The notes beneath the pieces are model-generated. The model was not told the origin of the DNA. It worked only from the letters and a program-made list of their open reading frames with translations, and made no database searches. DNA of 46,053 bases, taken from NCBI GenBank assembly GCA_020053475.1, contig JAGVNC010000027.1:1-46053 (forward strand). The letters run 5' to 3'. The position numbers and the translations under genes are program-made. Source of the DNA: Candidatus Omnitrophota bacterium (GTDB lineage: Bacteria; Omnitrophota; Gorgyraeia; Zapsychrales; Zapsychraceae). Positions 1 to 9,244 of the stretch are shown here, piece after piece. The stretch's first letter is position 1, and every line of letters starts with the position of its first letter.

Positions 1-2
1 CG

Positions 3-632
3 GGACGACATTTATCTCTGAAGAACCGGTTCAAGAAATATTTTATTTCCGGATTACTGATTTTTTTGCCGTTGGTGGTGACCATCCAGCTGTTGGGGTG
101 GGCCTTTGCCGTGGCGGATAATTTTTTAGGGAAGTACCTGTCGCCGTACATGACGCAGGAGGTGGGATTTTATTTCCGCGGCTTAAGCATCCTGTTGTGC
201 CTTTTCTTGATTCTTCTCGTGGGCTTTGTCTTCAATAATTTTATCGGCCGACGGGCTTACGCGTCGTTTGAACGATTTTTGCTCAACATCCCTTTTTTCA
301 AGCAGGTCTATCCCGCGATTAAAGAAATGCTGATGTTCATTTTTTCCCAGCAAAAGTTGGCGTTTAGCCAAGTGGTTCTGGTGGAATACCCGTGCGCGGG
401 CATTCACACCATTGGATTCCTCACGAACGATACCGATAAGAAAATTTGTGATCAACTGGCAATAAAAGATTTGATTAATGTCTATATTCCGCAAACACCG
501 GCGATCTTAGGCGGGTTTCTCATTTTGATTCCTAAAAGCAAGGCCGTTTTTTTGGACATGTCGATTGAAGAAGCGGCCAAAATTATTGTATCGGGCGGAG
601 TGGTCAAAGCGGAAATCGGCAAACAAAAATAA
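3..632 (+). CDS. DUF502 family membrane protein (5' partial)
   Basis: The track starts this ORF at an internal TTG at 66, but the frame is open back to base 3 and encodes ...RFKKYFISGLLIFLPLVVT, the usual basic-then-hydrophobic start of DUF502 proteins. The true start therefore probably lies before the window. Two hydrophobic segments are visible (IFLPLVVTIQLLGWAF and LSILLCLFLILLVGFVF), followed by a soluble part with the family-like pattern QVVLVEYPCAGIHTIGFLT and PTTP-like PQTPAILGGFLILIP. It is an inner-membrane protein of unknown function. No operon partner is visible upstream; the uracil-DNA glycosylase gene follows on the same strand. Confidence 0.85.
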   Translation, partial: GRHLSLKNRFKKYFISGLLIFLPLVVTIQLLGWAFAVADNFLGKYLSPYMTQEVGFYFRGLSILLCLFLILLVGFVFNNFIGRRAYASFERFLLNIPFFKQVYPAIKEMLMFIFSQQKLAFSQVVLVEYPCAGIHTIGFLTNDTDKKICDQLAIKDLINVYIPQTPAILGGFLILIPKSKAVFLDMSIEEAAKIIVSGGVVKAEIGKQK

Positions 633-714
633 GCACGGCTGTTCGGCCTGCACATTAGGAGCGCGGGGCGTTCTAAAGAAATCGGCCATCAACAACTCCC
701 TATTAACGTTGAGC

Positions 715-1308
715 GTGAAAGCCAAAAAACTTAACCGTTTGCGCGAAGCCATGGCGGCCGCGGATTTGCCGTTGCAGAAAACAGCCACAAATCTTGTCTT
801 CGGTGAAGGGAACCCTTCGGCCAAATTATTTTTTATCGGCGAGGCTCCGGGGAAAAAGGAAGACTTAAGTGGGCGGCCTTTCGTCGGTTCGGCGGGCAAG
901 CATTTAGATGCGCTGTTTGATTCGATCGGGTTGGCGCGCGGCGATGTTTACATCACGAGCCTTCTTAAATACCGTCCCCCGAACAATCGCTGCCCTACAC
1001 GCCCAGAAATTGAGGCCCACACGATTTTTTTGATTAAACAGGTCCTCATTGTTAACCCCCAAATGATTGTCCCTCTAGGGAATTTTGCCACGCGTTTTGT
1101 GTTGGGTGGCTTTTCGGTCGATAAAATGGCCGGTATTCCCGGCATTTCGGCCCTGCACGGTCAAGCGGTCAAGATGAACCTGGCCCGCCGCCATTTCCTC
1201 GTTTTTCCTTTGTATCACCCTGCCGCGGTCCTTTACAACTTCGGCCTGAAGAAGACACTTTGGGGGGATTTTAAAAGCCTTAACAATCTTGCCTTCGCCC
1301 CGATGTGA
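715..1308 (+). CDS. family 4-like uracil-DNA glycosylase without Fe-S cysteines
   Basis: Removes uracil from DNA in base excision repair if active. The catalytic motifs are clear: GEAPGKKEDLSGRPFVG (motif 1 and following) and YHPAAVL (motif 2). The four Fe-S cysteines of family 4 enzymes are all replaced. The usual CxxCPL reads as AADLPL, VKCRPP reads as LKYRPP, and the AAC before the helix reads as EAH. The track start at 565 (TTG) overlaps the DUF502 gene by 68 bases and looks wrong. GTG 715, or TTG 709, begins the domain at the normal helix LNRLREAM; no clear ribosome site marks either. It could be a divergent family member rather than a classic UDGa. Confidence 0.85.
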   Translation: MKAKKLNRLREAMAAADLPLQKTATNLVFGEGNPSAKLFFIGEAPGKKEDLSGRPFVGSAGKHLDALFDSIGLARGDVYITSLLKYRPPNNRCPTRPEIEAHTIFLIKQVLIVNPQMIVPLGNFATRFVLGGFSVDKMAGIPGISALHGQAVKMNLARRHFLVFPLYHPAAVLYNFGLKKTLWGDFKSLNNLAFAPM

Positions 1309-1334
1309 GTCAAATCAGCTTTCCCAAGAATTTC

Positions 1335-1362
1335 TTGTAACTTAACTCATTTCTCATATATA
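1335..1362 (+). promoter_or_regulatory. candidate sigma70 promoter for the NHL/FG-GAP gene
   Basis: TTGTAA and TATATA are separated by 16 bases, in an AT-rich gap, 39 bases before the ATG at 1401. A GGGAGAGG ribosome site lies just before that ATG. The -35 is weak. Confidence 0.35.
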
Positions 1363-1400
1363 CTTCTATTACTTATTGATTATTCGGGAGAGGTTTCTTT

Positions 1401-3974
1401 ATGATGTTTTTTATAACTGATCATCTAAAAAACAGAAAATTATTGTTTTTTTTCTTAAGTATTGTCCTCCTGCCGCTTCCGGCGTTGGCCGGAATCCCTT
1501 TCCTTAATAATTCCCAGCATAAGGCCTGTTTGTTCGGTGATAACCAGGTAACATTTTCTGCCCCCCGGCATCTTCTTGTCTCATCTCTAGATCAAATGGT
1601 TATCATCGATGACAATAATGATGTCATCCGCAAGACAACTTCATTAGATTCATCGGGCGTTGTCTTCACGCTGGCGGGAGGAGCCTCAATGGGGGGGCCG
1701 TGCGGGACTACGGCATTTGATTCGTTTTGTAAGGATGGGCAGGGAGATCAAGCCAAATTTGCCGATCCTCACAGCCTGGCGATGGACAGCCAGGGAAATG
1801 TGTATGTGTCGCAGTTATCCCGGATCAGAAAGATCAGCCCTTTAAAATATGTGAGTACGGTAGCCGGCAGCCAAAGTTTTGCTCCTACCATGATCGACGG
1901 GGACGCGTTAACCCAAGCAACGTTAAGTACCGCTGTCACCGGCCTGGCGTTAGATGAGGAGAACCATGTCCTTTATTTCGCGGATCGGAATTTTAATGCG
2001 ATCCGCAAACTGAATTTACAAAACAATCAGGTGACAACCATTGCCGGAGGGAGTTCGGGATATCAAAACGGTCCGGGGGCGAGTGCTAAACTCAAATTAC
2101 CAACGTATTTATTGTTGGATCAATCAAGAAATTGCTTGTACGTTTCGGACACCGGGAATCATTCCATCCGGAAAATACAGTTGAACAGTCCGTATACCGT
2201 CAGTACGCTGGTGGGAGTCGGAGTCGCGGGATATTTAGATGGATGGGCAACCAACGCTCAATTAAATATTCCGAAGGGCTTAGCGTTGGATAGTACATCC
2301 CAGAACCTTTATATCGCTGATAGCGGGAATGAACGAATCAGAAAGCTGGATTTTTCCACTAATCAATTATCAACCTACGCGGGCAGCGGCCAGCAGGGGT
2401 ATGTGAACGGGCCGCTTAATCAGGCTAAATTTCATTTTTTAGAAGGGCTTGTTGTTGATGAGAACGAAGACATGTATGTCGCTGATGAATTTAATCATGT
2501 GATTCGTCGATTAAGCGGCAATATGGTCAGTACATTTGCCGGGAACGGACAACAAGGATACCAAAATGGCTATTTGATGGGAGAGCCTTATTGCGGGACT
2601 GTGGCTGCCCCAGGCATTGACCAATGCCACGTGGATCAAGAGTGTCAAGGGAGAAAGGACTTTGAGGCGTTTCCTTCTGGCGCCGGCGGGAGTTCTTCTC
2701 AACCGCCTTTGGTTCCTCCCATTTTTGAGAACGGCCCCCCCGATTCTCCCATTATTTCTATTTTCGTCGGTATGGGCGTGACGTATACCATTGAGCAAGG
2801 TATTTTATATTCTTACGAACCTTTGTTGGGTAGTTTGAATTACAAAAAAGTATTTCAGAATTCATCAGCGCCGCCTTCTCAGATTAAGTATGGGATCAGA
2901 GACGTGACCGTGGTCCCGGATGTTAATCACGACCTTCGGGACGATTTTGCGATGACATTCCCAACAGGGGAGCTTACAAGCCCCTACTTAATGATTGGGT
3001 TATTCTACGGGGCGACGGGGAAATTGCGGTGGCAAGCCCCTTACCCGGGGTACGCCTTAATAGGCCCTAGTTCATTAATCGGAACACCGGATATCAATGG
3101 CGATGGGACAGCGGACGTGCTGTTTTCTTACTACAACGATTTCCCCGGAGAAATTTTCGCTTACTCCGGAGTTCATGGCAGTATCATTTGGCAGATGCTC
3201 AATCCTTACGGGGGCCTCGGCCAGACATCTTCTTCCGGACTGCATACGACAGGTGTTCTGGTAAAAAGTGTGGATGATTTCGATAATGACGGCCGGGACG
3301 ATTTAATTTTTCAATATGATGGGACTAGTGGCCGAGGATTTTTACCAATCCATTCCAGCCAGGATGGAAGCCTCATCAGCGCGGGGATTCAAGGAGAAAA
3401 TCCAAATGACCACTTAAACTTTCAAAGTAAACTCAAGGACATTAATAGCGATGGGAAAGATGAAATCATTGCCTGTTCATTATTTTACTCAGGCACCAGT
3501 CCGTTCCAGGGGAAGGTATATATTTACTCGGGAGACGGGACTTTGTTGTGGTCTGTGGCCGGGGATCCAACGATTTCCCAGAGATTTTGTTTTTCCGCCA
3601 GTGCGATGATGGATGTCAACAGTGATGGGAAAGACGATGTTGTCGTCGGAGCTAAGGATTTTAATGCCTCGATGGGAAAAATCTATGTTTATTCCGGGGC
3701 CAATGGCCAATTATTATGGACGAAGACAGGAGAAAAACAAAATGATGCTTTTGGCTTTGTGGTCAAAGGCCTTGCGGATATCAATGAAGATCAACAAGGG
3801 GACATTGTTGTTGCGGCCCCAGGGTATGAAGATCAAAATTTTGTATTCCCCGGGCGGCTTTATGTTCTTTCCGGGAAAGACGGCGCCATGATTAAATTCA
3901 TTGATGGCGAGTATCCTTCCCCAGCCGACGAATCCGAATTTGGACAAAATATCGCGGTAACCCCTTATTATTAA
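1401..3974 (+). CDS. secreted NHL-repeat / FG-GAP (integrin-alpha-like) protein
   Basis: The 857-residue protein starts with a Sec signal peptide ([17 protein letters not shown], cleavage after ALA). Residues about 60-400 hold repeated blocks such as [14 protein letters not shown] and [14 protein letters not shown], typical of an NHL beta-propeller. A Pro/Gly-rich linker with several Cys follows. Residues about 470-857 contain five calcium-binding FG-GAP/VCBS blades ([65 protein letters not shown]). Two propellers in one exported protein suggest an extracellular or periplasmic binding role; no catalytic motif is seen. A GGGAGAGG site fixes the start. The next gene begins 5 bases after the stop. 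Confidence 0.85.
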   Translation: MMFFITDHLKNRKLLFFFLSIVLLPLPALAGIPFLNNSQHKACLFGDNQVTFSAPRHLLVSSLDQMVIIDDNNDVIRKTTSLDSSGVVFTLAGGASMGGPCGTTAFDSFCKDGQGDQAKFADPHSLAMDSQGNVYVSQLSRIRKISPLKYVSTVAGSQSFAPTMIDGDALTQATLSTAVTGLALDEENHVLYFADRNFNAIRKLNLQNNQVTTIAGGSSGYQNGPGASAKLKLPTYLLLDQSRNCLYVSDTGNHSIRKIQLNSPYTVSTLVGVGVAGYLDGWATNAQLNIPKGLALDSTSQNLYIADSGNERIRKLDFSTNQLSTYAGSGQQGYVNGPLNQAKFHFLEGLVVDENEDMYVADEFNHVIRRLSGNMVSTFAGNGQQGYQNGYLMGEPYCGTVAAPGIDQCHVDQECQGRKDFEAFPSGAGGSSSQPPLVPPIFENGPPDSPIISIFVGMGVTYTIEQGILYSYEPLLGSLNYKKVFQNSSAPPSQIKYGIRDVTVVPDVNHDLRDDFAMTFPTGELTSPYLMIGLFYGATGKLRWQAPYPGYALIGPSSLIGTPDINGDGTADVLFSYYNDFPGEIFAYSGVHGSIIWQMLNPYGGLGQTSSSGLHTTGVLVKSVDDFDNDGRDDLIFQYDGTSGRGFLPIHSSQDGSLISAGIQGENPNDHLNFQSKLKDINSDGKDEIIACSLFYSGTSPFQGKVYIYSGDGTLLWSVAGDPTISQRFCFSASAMMDVNSDGKDDVVVGAKDFNASMGKIYVYSGANGQLLWTKTGEKQNDAFGFVVKGLADINEDQQGDIVVAAPGYEDQNFVFPGRLYVLSGKDGAMIKFIDGEYPSPADESEFGQNIAVTPYY

Positions 3975-3979
3975 ACTTT

Positions 3980-5518
3980 ATGTCGAATGTTGTCCAGCCT
4001 CCAACGACAAAATACTCCGATGAGGATGTGCAGGCCTGTCTTGACCTCCTTCAACATTTGATCCAAAATACGGATGAGTTTGCAGCTTTGACCCAAGAGC
4101 AGAGAATTGCGCTTCTCAAGGCCGCCGGACAATTGTCCCGGCCGGACCGTAATGAAATCCGTAAACGTAAGGCGGCCATCCGTCGGGCCGAATGTCAGAA
4201 AATCGAACAATATGAACGCAGGGCCCGGGCAGCGACAGGGATCCGCAGCGCCCGCAAAGAAGCTGTCTTTACCGCGCCCTTGCCCGTGGCCGATCAAGGT
4301 GTTTTGGCAATCTCACGCCCCGAATTAACATCGCCGCGTAATTGTTATGTCTGCAAAGCCGAATATACCCGCCTGCATTTTTTCTACGATGCCATGTGTT
4401 CGAACTGCGCGGAGTTTAATTATCAAAAACGTTTTCAGGCGGCACATTTGGATGGGCATGTCGCGCTGATTACCGGGTCGCGCTTAAAGATCGGCTATCA
4501 GGCGACATTAATGATGCTGCGCGCCGGCGCGAGGGTGATTGCCACGACGCGTTTTCCGGTCGATTCGGCGCTGCGTTACGCGAAAGAAAAGGATTTTGCC
4601 GCGTGGAGGAATCGCCTGCACATTTATGGATTGGATTTACGCCACACGCCCAGTGTCGAGCTTTTTTGCAAATACATCGAGCAAGCGTACGATCGCCTTG
4701 ACATTTTAATCAATAATGCAGCGCAGACCGTGCGCCGTCCGCCGGGATTTTACGCCCATCTTTTGTCTAACGAAATGAAAGGCTTCGATGCGTTGCCGGC
4801 CGAGGCCCAGCAATTGTTGTCTTCTTTTGAAGAATGTAAAAAGAGATTGCGATCAACGCAAAGGGAGAGGGCCCTTTCCGTCAGTTGGGACGGCAAGGCC
4901 CCTGGCCTGGGGATCCGCGCGTCAGCGCAGTTGTCGCAAATCCCTTACGCCTACGATCACGGCTTACCCGTCGAAAAAGTGTTCCCTCAAGGAAAGCTCG
5001 ACGCGGATTTGCAGCAAGTGGATCTACGCGAAACCAACAGCTGGCGCCTGCGTTTGGGTGAGATCGACACTGCCGAATTGTTGGAACTCCAGCTTGTCAA
5101 TGCCATCGCGCCGTTTGTCTTGTGCAACAAGTTGACGCCGCTGCTCAAACGCGACAATACAGGCAAGAAACATATCGTCAATGTTTCGGCGATGGAAGGC
5201 AAGTTCCACCGTTATGTCAAGACAGACCGCCACCCGCACACCAACATGGCCAAGGCCGCACTCAACATGCTCACTCACACATCCGCCAGCGATCTGGCGA
5301 AATCCGGAATTTTTATGAATTCCGTGGATACAGGATGGGTCACGGACGAAGACCCCGCTGCCCTTTCCCTGCGCAAACAACAAGTGCACGATTTCCAGCC
5401 GCCCTTGGACATTGTTGACGGGGCGGCGCGGGTGTGCGACCCGTTTTTTCACGGCATCCTGTCCGGCAAGCATTGGTGCGGCCAATTCCTCAAGGATTAT
5501 TTCCCCATCGATTGGTAA
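3980..5518 (+). CDS. SDR-family oxidoreductase-like protein with zinc ribbon
   Basis: This 512-residue protein has a charged helical N-terminal region and a CxxC...CxxC ribbon (C122, C125, C140, C143). A Rossmann short-chain dehydrogenase domain starts at [12 protein letters not shown] (about 162-172), a variant of TGxxxGxG, and contains the NNAAQT motif. The active-site serine is present (VNVSAMEG), but the YxxxK position reads T-N-M-A-K ([11 protein letters not shown]), so the catalytic tyrosine is missing while lysine remains. An insert of about 100 residues separates NNA from the serine. Substrate unknown. It sits 5 bases after the NHL/FG-GAP gene and may be co-transcribed with it. Confidence 0.75.
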   Translation: MSNVVQPPTTKYSDEDVQACLDLLQHLIQNTDEFAALTQEQRIALLKAAGQLSRPDRNEIRKRKAAIRRAECQKIEQYERRARAATGIRSARKEAVFTAPLPVADQGVLAISRPELTSPRNCYVCKAEYTRLHFFYDAMCSNCAEFNYQKRFQAAHLDGHVALITGSRLKIGYQATLMMLRAGARVIATTRFPVDSALRYAKEKDFAAWRNRLHIYGLDLRHTPSVELFCKYIEQAYDRLDILINNAAQTVRRPPGFYAHLLSNEMKGFDALPAEAQQLLSSFEECKKRLRSTQRERALSVSWDGKAPGLGIRASAQLSQIPYAYDHGLPVEKVFPQGKLDADLQQVDLRETNSWRLRLGEIDTAELLELQLVNAIAPFVLCNKLTPLLKRDNTGKKHIVNVSAMEGKFHRYVKTDRHPHTNMAKAALNMLTHTSASDLAKSGIFMNSVDTGWVTDEDPAALSLRKQQVHDFQPPLDIVDGAARVCDPFFHGILSGKHWCGQFLKDYFPIDW

Positions 5519-5566
5519 TAAAATTTAATTCTATTTTAATCTTCTTTTAAATTCCACAGAAAACTA

Positions 5567-5595
5567 TTGTTCCGGCTTCACCCTCCGCCTACAAT
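5567..5595 (+). promoter_or_regulatory. promoter placing +1 at the ATG (leaderless) of the NlpC/P60 gene
   Basis: TTGTTC, a 17-base spacer and TACAAT. The ATG at 5603 starts only 7 bases after the -10, so the mRNA would begin at or beside the start codon. No Shine-Dalgarno sequence is present, which agrees with leaderless translation. Confidence 0.5.
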
Positions 5596-5602
5596 AAATT
5601 CT

Positions 5603-6967
5603 ATGATTCTTTATGGGCGTTGGATCGCCGCTTCTTTTTTGTTTTCTTGTCTAGCTGGCTGCGCAACGCCGCCTGCATTGATCCTTTACGCGCCCCCTAG
5701 CCAGTTGCCGCATACTTCCCCATTGATGAAAACAGCCGGGTTTTGGATCGGCCGGCATCCTGACCCGGACAAGATGATTCTTTCCGGCGAGGCCATTGGC
5801 CAGTTCAACGCCGATATTCGGGAACGCTTAACGTTGACAAAAGATCTACGAACCAGGGCCGTGGCGATCGATGGTCTCAGTCTCAAAGTTTCGATAGATC
5901 AATTGTTGGTGGATATGGCAACAAAAGAATATTTTTTGGCGAATGGGCAGCGTGCCCAACAGGATTTTTTCACAAAACAAAGAGAGAATGTGTATCTGGA
6001 TGGTATTCCTTTGAATGTTGAGCCGCGATTTGGATTGATCGCGCATTATGCGGATCAGCGGTTTTTCCCAACGTCCCAAGGATTGTACGCCCAAGCCTTT
6101 GATATTGACTTTGACGAGCTGCAGAACAGCGCCTTGGATGTGGGCACGCCCGTCGTGGTCCGGCATCAGAGCGCGGATGGGCAATGGGTTTATGTGGAGG
6201 CGGATAGCAGCGAAGGCTGGGTCGAAGCGAAAAACGTGGCCATGTGTTCTCGGGAAAAATTTAGGGAATTTTTTGATGCTCCGTCATTTGTTGTCGCCAC
6301 GGATGCCAAGGCGGATATTTTTCTGGATCCCGCATTGCGTCAACATTATGATTCTGCCCACATGGGGACGAAGTGGCCCCTCGTCCAGGAAACCGATATG
6401 TCGTATGCCGTTTCTTTGCCTTTACGCGATGCCAACGGCCAATGTGATTGGCAGACAGGATACATCGCGAAGGCCCAAGCGCATCGTGGTTTTTTGGCTT
6501 ACACGCCGCGGACGATTTATCAACAGGCCTTTAAGCTCTTGAACGCGCCTTATGGATGGGGCGGGATGTATGGAGGGCAGGATTGTTCCAAATTGATTCA
6601 GGAAGTGTTTGCCACCGTCGGGCTTATTCTTCCGCGGGATTCCAAGAACCAAATCCGTGTCGGGCGAGTTCAAGATTTAATGGTCCTTAAGAATAGCGAT
6701 AAAGAGGAAACGATTGAACAACAAGCACAGCCGGCCATCACACTATTGGGCCTTAAAGGCCACATCATGCTTTATCTGGGAACGTGGGAGGGGCGGGCTT
6801 ACGGCATCCACGCCATTTGGGCGTACCGTCAACAAGCCGGATCCAGGGACGATGTTTTTGTCCTCAATCGAGTTGTCCTTTCTGATTTGTCTCTAGGCGC
6901 AGGATCGCACAAAGGATCGTTGGCCGATCGAATCATTTCTTTTAACATTTTGGACCTCAATCCATGA
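5603..6967 (+). CDS. SH3-domain NlpC/P60 lipoprotein (YkfC-like peptidase)
   Basis: Likely cleaves the gamma-D-Glu-diaminopimelate bond of peptidoglycan peptides at the cell surface, releasing L-Ala-D-Glu. ATG 5603 is preferred over the track's TTG 5567 because it gives a lipoprotein signal with lipobox LAGC (Cys20). SH3-like modules occupy about 125-310 (VVVRHQSADGQWVYVEADSS, GWV). The NlpC/P60 domain has catalytic Cys328 in GGQDCSKL, His387 in LKGHIMLYLG and a later His in GIHAIW. The stop overlaps the next ATG (ATGA), linking it to the dipeptide epimerase, the same pairing as ykfC-ykfB in peptidoglycan recycling. Confidence 0.88.
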   Translation: MILYGRWIAASFLFSCLAGCATPPALILYAPPSQLPHTSPLMKTAGFWIGRHPDPDKMILSGEAIGQFNADIRERLTLTKDLRTRAVAIDGLSLKVSIDQLLVDMATKEYFLANGQRAQQDFFTKQRENVYLDGIPLNVEPRFGLIAHYADQRFFPTSQGLYAQAFDIDFDELQNSALDVGTPVVVRHQSADGQWVYVEADSSEGWVEAKNVAMCSREKFREFFDAPSFVVATDAKADIFLDPALRQHYDSAHMGTKWPLVQETDMSYAVSLPLRDANGQCDWQTGYIAKAQAHRGFLAYTPRTIYQQAFKLLNAPYGWGGMYGGQDCSKLIQEVFATVGLILPRDSKNQIRVGRVQDLMVLKNSDKEETIEQQAQPAITLLGLKGHIMLYLGTWEGRAYGIHAIWAYRQQAGSRDDVFVLNRVVLSDLSLGAGSHKGSLADRIISFNILDLNP

Positions 6968-8040
6968 AAGAAAAATCAGGGATCATTAAGAAAACATCCG
7001 TCAAGATTTTACGCCGGCCGTTAAATCAGCCGTTTCGTACTGCCACCGGCGAGCACAAATCTTTAGAGAACGTTTTGTTTTCGCTTGAATTAGCTGATGG
7101 GGTCCGCGGATGGGGAGAAGCCGCGGTCGCGACGCACATCACCGGCGAAACGGTCGAGAAAACGCAAAAGAACCTTAAACATCTCGGGCCTCTATTGCGC
7201 GGGCAGAATGTCAGCGATTATTTGCGTTTGAGCACCAAGCTGCGTGAAGTTTTGGCCGGGAATCCGGCGGCGTTGGCGGCCGTCGAAATCGCGTTGGTCG
7301 ATGCGCTGACACGCCAGAAGAAAATTCCATTATGGAAATTTTTTGGGAAGAAATGCGCGCTGCTCAAAACAGATATCACAATTGTGATCGGGAGCCTAGT
7401 AGAGACCCAGGCCGCCGTAGAACAATTCTTTAAACAAGGGTTTCGTACGTTTAAGATCAAAATCGGCCGTGATTTTGACTTGGATTATAAGAGAATCTTG
7501 GCTGTTCATCGGCTTTCCCACGGGAGTGATATTTATCTGGATATTAATCAGGGATATTCGGCCGAGGAAACGTTAAGCCTTCTCAAAGAGTTAGGGGTCG
7601 ACGGCATCCGTCCGGCGTTGTTAGAGCAGCCTGTCCCCCGCCAAGACTGGGACGGGTTAAAGAAAATATCGCGGTCGACCGATATCCCGGTGTGTGCCGA
7701 TGAGAGCGTGCGCCACGTGGGGGACGCGGCCTTGGCGATCCGTGAAAAAGCGGTTTCCGTCATCAATATTAAATTAATGAAATTCGGTTTGTTTGAGGCG
7801 CTGGAAATTATTGCCTTGGCCCAATCGAATAACGTCGGGTTGATGATCGGCGGGATGATGGAATCGTCCTTAGCCATGACAGCGGCGGCGCACATGGCGG
7901 CGGGGATGCGGTGTTTTCAATATATTGATTTGGATACGCCTTTTTTTCTCAAACACGATATTGTCCGTAACCGGTATTTAAGCAAAAATGGTGTTTATGA
8001 TTTACGTGACGTGAAAGCAGGGATCGGCCTGCGGTTGTAA
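6964..8040 (+). CDS. L-Ala-D/L-Glu (dipeptide) epimerase, enolase superfamily
   Basis: Converts L-Ala-D-Glu to L-Ala-L-Glu so that wall peptides can be reused. The 358-residue length is normal for the muconate-lactonizing/dipeptide-epimerase branch. Visible catalytic residues are the KxK pair (K164, K166 in FKIKIGRD), metal ligands D193 (YLDINQGY), E221 (LLEQPVP) and D246 (VCADESV), and the second-face lysine K270 (INIKLMKFG). It overlaps the NlpC/P60 gene by 4 bases (ATGA), so translation is probably coupled, and a transporter-like DUF819 gene follows after 6 bases. Exact dipeptide preference cannot be read from sequence. Confidence 0.9.
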   Translation: MKEKSGIIKKTSVKILRRPLNQPFRTATGEHKSLENVLFSLELADGVRGWGEAAVATHITGETVEKTQKNLKHLGPLLRGQNVSDYLRLSTKLREVLAGNPAALAAVEIALVDALTRQKKIPLWKFFGKKCALLKTDITIVIGSLVETQAAVEQFFKQGFRTFKIKIGRDFDLDYKRILAVHRLSHGSDIYLDINQGYSAEETLSLLKELGVDGIRPALLEQPVPRQDWDGLKKISRSTDIPVCADESVRHVGDAALAIREKAVSVINIKLMKFGLFEALEIIALAQSNNVGLMIGGMMESSLAMTAAAHMAAGMRCFQYIDLDTPFFLKHDIVRNRYLSKNGVYDLRDVKAGIGLRL

Positions 8041-8046
8041 TCTTCA

Positions 8047-9216
8047 ATGATGATTAAACATCCTTTCCTCATTATTTTTGTTCTCTTGACGATCGAAATC
8101 ACGATCCTGTGGTTGAGCAAGCAGGAGCGATTTAAGAAATATTTCTCATTTTTACCGTCCATTTTTTGGATTTATTTTATCCCGATCATCGCTTCTTCGG
8201 TTGGCTTGATTGACCCGAAAAGCCCCATTTATTCAAGCATTTCAACGCATTTATTGCCGGCAAGTTTATTCCTTCTATTAATCGCCGTTGATATTAAAGC
8301 GATTTTGCGTTTAGGGAAACCTGCTCTCATCATGTTTCTGGCGGGGAGCTTTGGCATTATGGTGGGTGCTCCGTTGGTCTTTTTCTTATTTAAGCCATGG
8401 ATTGGAGAGGCCTTTTGGTCGGGGTTTGGAGCGTTGGCCGGTTCGTGGACAGGAGGGAGTGCCAACATGATCGCTGTTAAAGAGGCGATCAATACTCCTG
8501 ACGAAGTTTTTCTTCCCATGGTCATTGTGGACACGATTGTCCCTTATGTTTGGATGGGGCTTTTGGTGGCGGCCTCTTCCCGGGCAGCGATGTTTGACCG
8601 ATGGACAAAGGCCGACCGTCACTACCTGGACGAGCTAAGCCATCGCGTGGAGAAATTAGCTTCCCAGGAACCCTTGTCCTGGCGCGTGGATACCACACTG
8701 TTGATTTTAGCCTTGGCGGTGGGAGGAGGTTTTCTAGCTTCAGCGTTAGCAAAGTTTCTTCCTGTGATTAAGGACGTCATCTCGACGTACGCGTGGACAA
8801 TCATCATTGTCTCGATGTTAGGGATAGGGATTTCGTTCACCCCGGCGCGCCGGTTAAGCCATTACGGTTCGACATGGATTGGTTATTTTATTTTGTATTT
8901 TGTTTTAACGACCATCGGGGCGAAGGCCAGTTTGGTGAATATTCAATCAACAGCTGTCTTGATTTTGGCAGGAGTTGTTTTGACATTATTCCATGCCGCC
9001 GTTCTTGTCGCGGTGGCCAAATTGATCCGGGCTCCTTTGTTCTTGGCCGCGACGGCCAGCCAGGCAAATGTGGGAGGGGTGGCCTCGGCCCCGATTGTGG
9101 CGGAAATTTATCAGCCCGGATTAGCCGCCGTCGGATTATTGATGGCGATTTTAGGGAATATCATTGGCACGTATTTAGGGATCCTGGCCGCGCAAATGTG
9201 CCGGTGGTTTATTTAA
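8047..9216 (+). CDS. DUF819 (YjcL-type) integral membrane protein
   Basis: The 389-residue protein has about ten hydrophobic segments and the DUF819 pattern (GALAGSWTGGSANMIAV, then ASQANVGGVASAPIVAEIY near the end). The family resembles permeases, but the substrate is not established. Position in the operon between the dipeptide epimerase and a dicarboxylate symporter suggests a role in moving wall-derived peptides or amino acids; that is inference. Start ATG 8047; ATGATG gives a choice of two adjacent starts. Confidence 0.85.
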   Translation: MMIKHPFLIIFVLLTIEITILWLSKQERFKKYFSFLPSIFWIYFIPIIASSVGLIDPKSPIYSSISTHLLPASLFLLLIAVDIKAILRLGKPALIMFLAGSFGIMVGAPLVFFLFKPWIGEAFWSGFGALAGSWTGGSANMIAVKEAINTPDEVFLPMVIVDTIVPYVWMGLLVAASSRAAMFDRWTKADRHYLDELSHRVEKLASQEPLSWRVDTTLLILALAVGGGFLASALAKFLPVIKDVISTYAWTIIIVSMLGIGISFTPARRLSHYGSTWIGYFILYFVLTTIGAKASLVNIQSTAVLILAGVVLTLFHAAVLVAVAKLIRAPLFLAATASQANVGGVASAPIVAEIYQPGLAAVGLLMAILGNIIGTYLGILAAQMCRWFI

Positions 9217-9217
9217 G

Positions 9218-9233
9218 CCCCGCCCAGGCGGGG
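9218..9233. repeat. short GC palindrome (CCCCGCC/GGCGGGG)
   Basis: Seven-base perfect arms around a CA loop, directly after the DUF819 stop and before the symporter ribosome site. Same type as the elements at 18591 and 25774. Without a T-run on either side it is not a good terminator. Confidence 0.6.
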
Positions 9234-9244
9234 TAGGGAGGCTT

